In this document: positions 19,932-20,051 of the stretch, one piece after another
Position numbering within the stretch: position 1 is the first letter of the stretch
Layout: each line of letters begins with the position of its first letter
DNA from: a virus
DNA length: 20,051 nt
Virus record (IMG/VR): IMGVR_UViG_3300042520_000060
Location: 1 to 20,051 of that record
Strand: one strand, 5' to 3'
The notes under the pieces: generated by a model
The model's input: the letters and a program-made list of their open reading frames with translations, nothing else
Told to the model about the DNA's origin: nothing
Databases searched by the model: none
Made by a program: the position numbers and the translations under genes

Positions 19932-20051
19932 ATGAAGAAAATCACACTTGTTATGCTGACCACGCGTGCCGCTGATGAAGTCATTGCGACGGACAAGGCG
20001 AACGCGGTCATAGAATCGGGCGCATCTGGCACTGCCGATATGCTGCGGGAC
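19932..20051 (+). CDS. Plus-strand ORF, truncated by window edge, unknown
   Basis: ATG 19932 opens a frame of 40 codons that stays open to the window edge: MKKITLVMLTTRAADEVIAT, then DKANAVIESGASGTADMLRD. The ribosome site AAGAGGA lies at good spacing. The residues (Ala, Ser, Thr, Asp and a KANAVIESG helix) do not identify a family. It is the only gene on the plus strand, so it begins a divergent transcript, perhaps of early or metabolic genes. A Met-start in another frame at 19885 closes after 29 codons and is not favoured. Confidence 0.6.
   Translation, partial: MKKITLVMLTTRAADEVIATDKANAVIESGASGTADMLRD

Noticed and set aside
19885-19974. Short plus-strand frame starting MKAAHSAPTMPRG
   Set aside because: Only 29 codons, no clear ribosome site, and it overlaps the better frame from 19932 that has AAGAGGA.

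Overview
The window reads as the late (packaging, head and tail) module of a tailed double-stranded DNA phage (Caudoviricetes), probably an uncultured aquatic phage. This rests on a complete row of phage morphogenesis genes: terminase small and large subunits, portal, scaffold, capsid protein, adaptors and fibre. Many small lysine-rich proteins resemble, from memory, families common in marine and freshwater viral metagenomes. No host gene, integrase, repressor, lysis or replication gene is visible, so host and lifestyle cannot be set. The absence of tape-measure, sheath and tube genes, with two T7 gp11/P22 gp4-like adaptor candidates and a portal of P22/SU10 type, leans towards a short-tailed virion, but tail genes may lie beyond the left edge.

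All genes from 1 to about 19.55 kb are on the minus strand, so transcription runs right to left. From the right: a divergent non-coding region (about 19553-19931) holds an 18-bp perfect palindrome and G-runs. Then come a terminase small subunit candidate, a Cys-rich zinc protein, the large terminase, the portal, a coiled-coil protein, a GroES-like co-chaperonin, the scaffold, an unknown protein, a probable decoration protein and a Mu gpT-like major capsid protein. A strong intrinsic terminator with a UUCG loop follows the capsid gene, and a free-standing HNH endonuclease gene sits just downstream.

Next (about 7.7-10.3 kb) are two small probable virion proteins and seven small, mostly basic proteins. 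Three consecutive ones share nearly the same C-terminal sequence (DGIAKKGKT+GK), and two others look like the halves of one domain split across coupled genes. A Gly-rich protein with six 16-residue repeats follows, then the two adaptor candidates separated by three small genes, two unknown genes, a protein of eleven exact 22-residue repeats, an 860-residue S74-chaperone tail fibre, and a truncated gene at the left edge.

Genes are packed with ATGA or TAATG overlaps, implying translational coupling. A single ORF at the right edge is on the plus strand and is cut by the window. The least explained parts are the small basic gene island, the 22-residue repeat protein with its echo in a zinc-ribbon protein, and the control region beside the terminase genes.
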